DNA from: Verrucomicrobiota bacterium
GTDB lineage: Bacteria; Verrucomicrobiota; Verrucomicrobiia; Opitutales; Opitutaceae
Reading direction: 5' to 3'
Length of the DNA stretch: 7,673 nucleotides
Assembly: GCA_003694825.1 (NCBI GenBank)
Contig: RFJS01000246.1
Location: forward strand, 1-7,673
Under the pieces are notes generated by a model. That model was not told the origin of the DNA, did no database searches, and worked only from the letters and a program-made list of their open reading frames with translations. Below, piece by piece: positions 6,747-7,673 of this stretch; position 1 is the first letter of the stretch, and each line of letters begins with the position of its first letter. The translations under genes and the position numbers were made by a program.

Positions 6747-6973
6747 GTGTCGAGAATGCTTCCGATCCGGCGGGGGACTGGCGAAGCCGGCGGTTGGTCG
6801 CCGCCGTCCGGCTCGGCCGACGCCTCGGCGGCCGAACCTCTTTCCTTTCGCGAGTGTTGCGGCTCGTCCTTCGGCCGTCTCTGACGATCGGAGATTTTCG
6901 CCCCGCGACGGAGCGCCGCCACGAGTGCACCGAGCACCGCCGACCCTTCCGTCCTTTTTATGGGCGTAATCAT
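6737..6973 (-). CDS. Small orphan protein, 78 aa
   Basis: I do not recognise this protein. The case that it is real rests on the start: GGAGG lies seven bases before the ATG at 6973-6971, the best ribosome binding site in the window, with a TATTTT element a further 37-42 bases upstream. The N-terminus (MITPIKRTEGSAVLGALVAALRRGAKI) has a short hydrophobic stretch at 11-20, too short for a membrane span. The middle (28-68) is Arg/Lys/Glu/Pro-rich and probably disordered. The end, RRIGSILDTYA, is again hydrophobic. Two short ordered ends joined by a charged linker would suit a peptide-like partner of another protein. The stop overlaps the Nudix stop tail-to-tail. A chance ORF in GC-rich DNA remains possible. 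Confidence 0.6.
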   Translation of the reverse strand: MITPIKRTEGSAVLGALVAALRRGAKISDRQRRPKDEPQHSRKERGSAAEASAEPDGGDQPPASPVPRRIGSILDTYA

Positions 6974-7219
6974 TGTCCAACCTCCGTGTTGTGATCGTCC
7001 TATTGGGATAAAATATCGTCTGCGCAGAGGCGGCGCTGAATAGGCGGTTTTACTCGATTTTACCTGAGTATTGTCGGCGGACCGTTTCGTGGGCCTTCCC
7101 GGTCGAGAGGTGGTTTCACTCCGTGCCGCCGCCCGAAATCCCTCTCGGCAACACTACCGGCGGGGCGCGTCCGCGAAAAATGAGCGAGGGTTTGCGCGCC
7201 CGGGGCGGTTTCACTCACT
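6974..7219. promoter_or_regulatory. Divergent intergenic region, 246 bp, with recurring GGTTTyACTC
   Basis: The region separates the 78-aa gene (minus) from the membrane-protein gene (plus). An AT-rich core at 7001-7016 gives TATTTT on the minus strand (7015-7010) and TAAAAT on the plus strand (7009-7014), either of which could be a -10. Three same-orientation copies of GGTTTyACTC lie at 7046-7055, 7112-7121 and 7207-7216, the last just before the start codon at 7220. I see no gene here; a short plus-strand ORF starting with TTG at 7071 lacks a ribosome binding site. Confidence 0.4.
6981..6985 (-). promoter_or_regulatory. Strong ribosome binding site of the 78-aa gene
   Basis: GGAGG on the minus strand, seven bases before ATG 6973-6971. 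It is the main evidence that the small gene is translated, since most other genes in this window have weak or no such site. Confidence 0.65.
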
Positions 7220-7594
7220 ATGCCCGATGATCATGAAACCATGCCTGCCGACGGACATCCGCAAAGCGATCCGGAGCTGAACCGCCTTCTGCGCGCGTGG
7301 CATGTCGACGCCTCGCCGGATCCCACCCTCGCAGCCCGTGTCCAGGCGCGCCTGCACCGGGAAAACGATCTCGCCCTCAGCGGATGGCTCAGCGTGCTCG
7401 CGCGGCACCTTACCCGCCCGCTGGCCGCCGCCGCCCTGATCGGCACCTTCGCGTTCGCCGGCGCCCTCGCCGCCCGCCTGCAGATCGAGCGCCGGCACGA
7501 CGAGCAGCTCGCCCGGCTTGCCGCCGAATACGTGCGCACTATCGACCCGATCCGGATGGTCGCCTCGGAAGCCGACGCTCCCTCCCGGCCGTGA
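7220..7594 (+). CDS. Single-pass membrane protein, anti-sigma-factor-like
   Basis: 124 aa. The cytoplasmic N-terminal part (1-65) is charged, with DPELNRLLRAWHVDASPDPTLAARVQARL (17-45), a pattern I associate with small verrucomicrobial proteins encoded after ECF sigma factors and likely to act as anti-sigma factors. One transmembrane helix covers about 67-87 (LTRPLAAAALIGTFAFAGALAARL), followed by a charged helix (88-106) outside. There is no zinc-binding HxxxCxxC of the ZAS type. No sigma factor gene lies directly upstream, which weakens the assignment or means the partner is encoded elsewhere. The next gene starts inside its stop codon (GTGA). ATG 7220 is used; an in-frame ATG at 7241 is an alternative, and neither has a clear ribosome binding site. 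Confidence 0.8.
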   Translation: MPDDHETMPADGHPQSDPELNRLLRAWHVDASPDPTLAARVQARLHRENDLALSGWLSVLARHLTRPLAAAALIGTFAFAGALAARLQIERRHDEQLARLAAEYVRTIDPIRMVASEADAPSRP

Positions 7595-7673
7595 AACGTC
7601 TCGTCTTCATCCTCGCCGCCGCACTCTCCGCCGGACTGCTCGGCTACGGGCTGGTCCTGCTCCGTGCACCGCA
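7591..7673 (+). CDS. N-terminus of a secreted or membrane-anchored protein (3' partial)
   Basis: Only 27 residues are visible. The GTG at 7591 overlaps the preceding TGA (7592-7594) as GTGA. The start, two basic residues followed by a long hydrophobic run (MKRLVFILAAALSAGLLGYGLVLL), is a signal peptide or N-terminal membrane anchor. After an anti-sigma-like gene, a Spy/CpxP-type periplasmic metal-sensor protein is a common neighbour in related genomes, but nothing visible here confirms it. The gene continues beyond the window. Confidence 0.7.
   Translation, partial: MKRLVFILAAALSAGLLGYGLVLLRAP

Noticed and set aside
7071..7280. 69-residue plus-strand ORF starting with TTG
   Set aside because: It has no ribosome binding site, its composition is Arg-rich, and it runs into the start of the membrane-protein gene in another frame.
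1..7673. CRISPR array, tRNA/rRNA genes, integrase or transposase
   Set aside because: No regularly spaced repeats, no tRNA-like cloverleaf and no mobile-element protein were seen on either strand.

Overview
The window is GC-rich, gene-dense bacterial chromosome. Three traits together suggest a Verrucomicrobiota member, possibly of the Opitutaceae: a transmembrane Ser/Thr kinase fused to WD40 propellers, a Dgt of the '[27 protein letters not shown]' kind, and a membrane protein of anti-sigma type followed by a small secreted or anchored protein. This placement comes from family knowledge, not from a search; Planctomycetota would be the main alternative.

Layout. (1) 1-2406 (+): C-terminal 801 residues of a kinase-WD40 protein whose N-terminal kinase half lies upstream of the window. 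(2) 2407-2710: convergent intergenic stretch with hairpins and one copy of a 40-bp repeat. (3) 4182-2711 (-): a two-gene unit of a trypsin-fold serine peptidase with its full triad (354 aa) and a small basic protein of unknown function (136 aa), joined by an ATGA stop/start overlap. (4) 4183-4440: AT-rich upstream region of that unit, plus the second 40-bp repeat copy in inverted orientation (38 of 40 bases identical). (5) 6098-4441 (-): a MazG-like nucleotide pyrophosphohydrolase (124 aa) overlapping a dGTPase-family HD hydrolase (428 aa) by GTGA. (6) 6210-6746 (+): a zinc-ribbon Nudix hydrolase, divergent from the previous pair. (7) 6973-6737 (-): a 78-aa orphan gene with a very good ribosome binding site, running tail-to-tail into the Nudix gene. 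(8) 7220-7673 (+): a one-helix membrane protein resembling anti-sigma factors, overlapping by GTGA the start of a further membrane-targeted protein cut by the window end.

How they work together. Region 5-6 gathers three nucleotide-hydrolysing enzymes around one 111-bp divergent promoter region, which fits nucleotide-pool control or sanitation. Region 3 is the least ordinary part: a cytoplasmic-looking trypsin-like peptidase translationally coupled to an unrecognised small protein. Both 40-bp repeat copies sit just downstream of a gene (the kinase and dgt) in the same orientation relative to it and look like terminators, so the simplest reading is a dispersed terminator-like repeat that happens to bracket the peptidase unit; a mobile or cassette origin is a second possibility. 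No tRNA, rRNA, CRISPR array, transposase or phage gene was seen.
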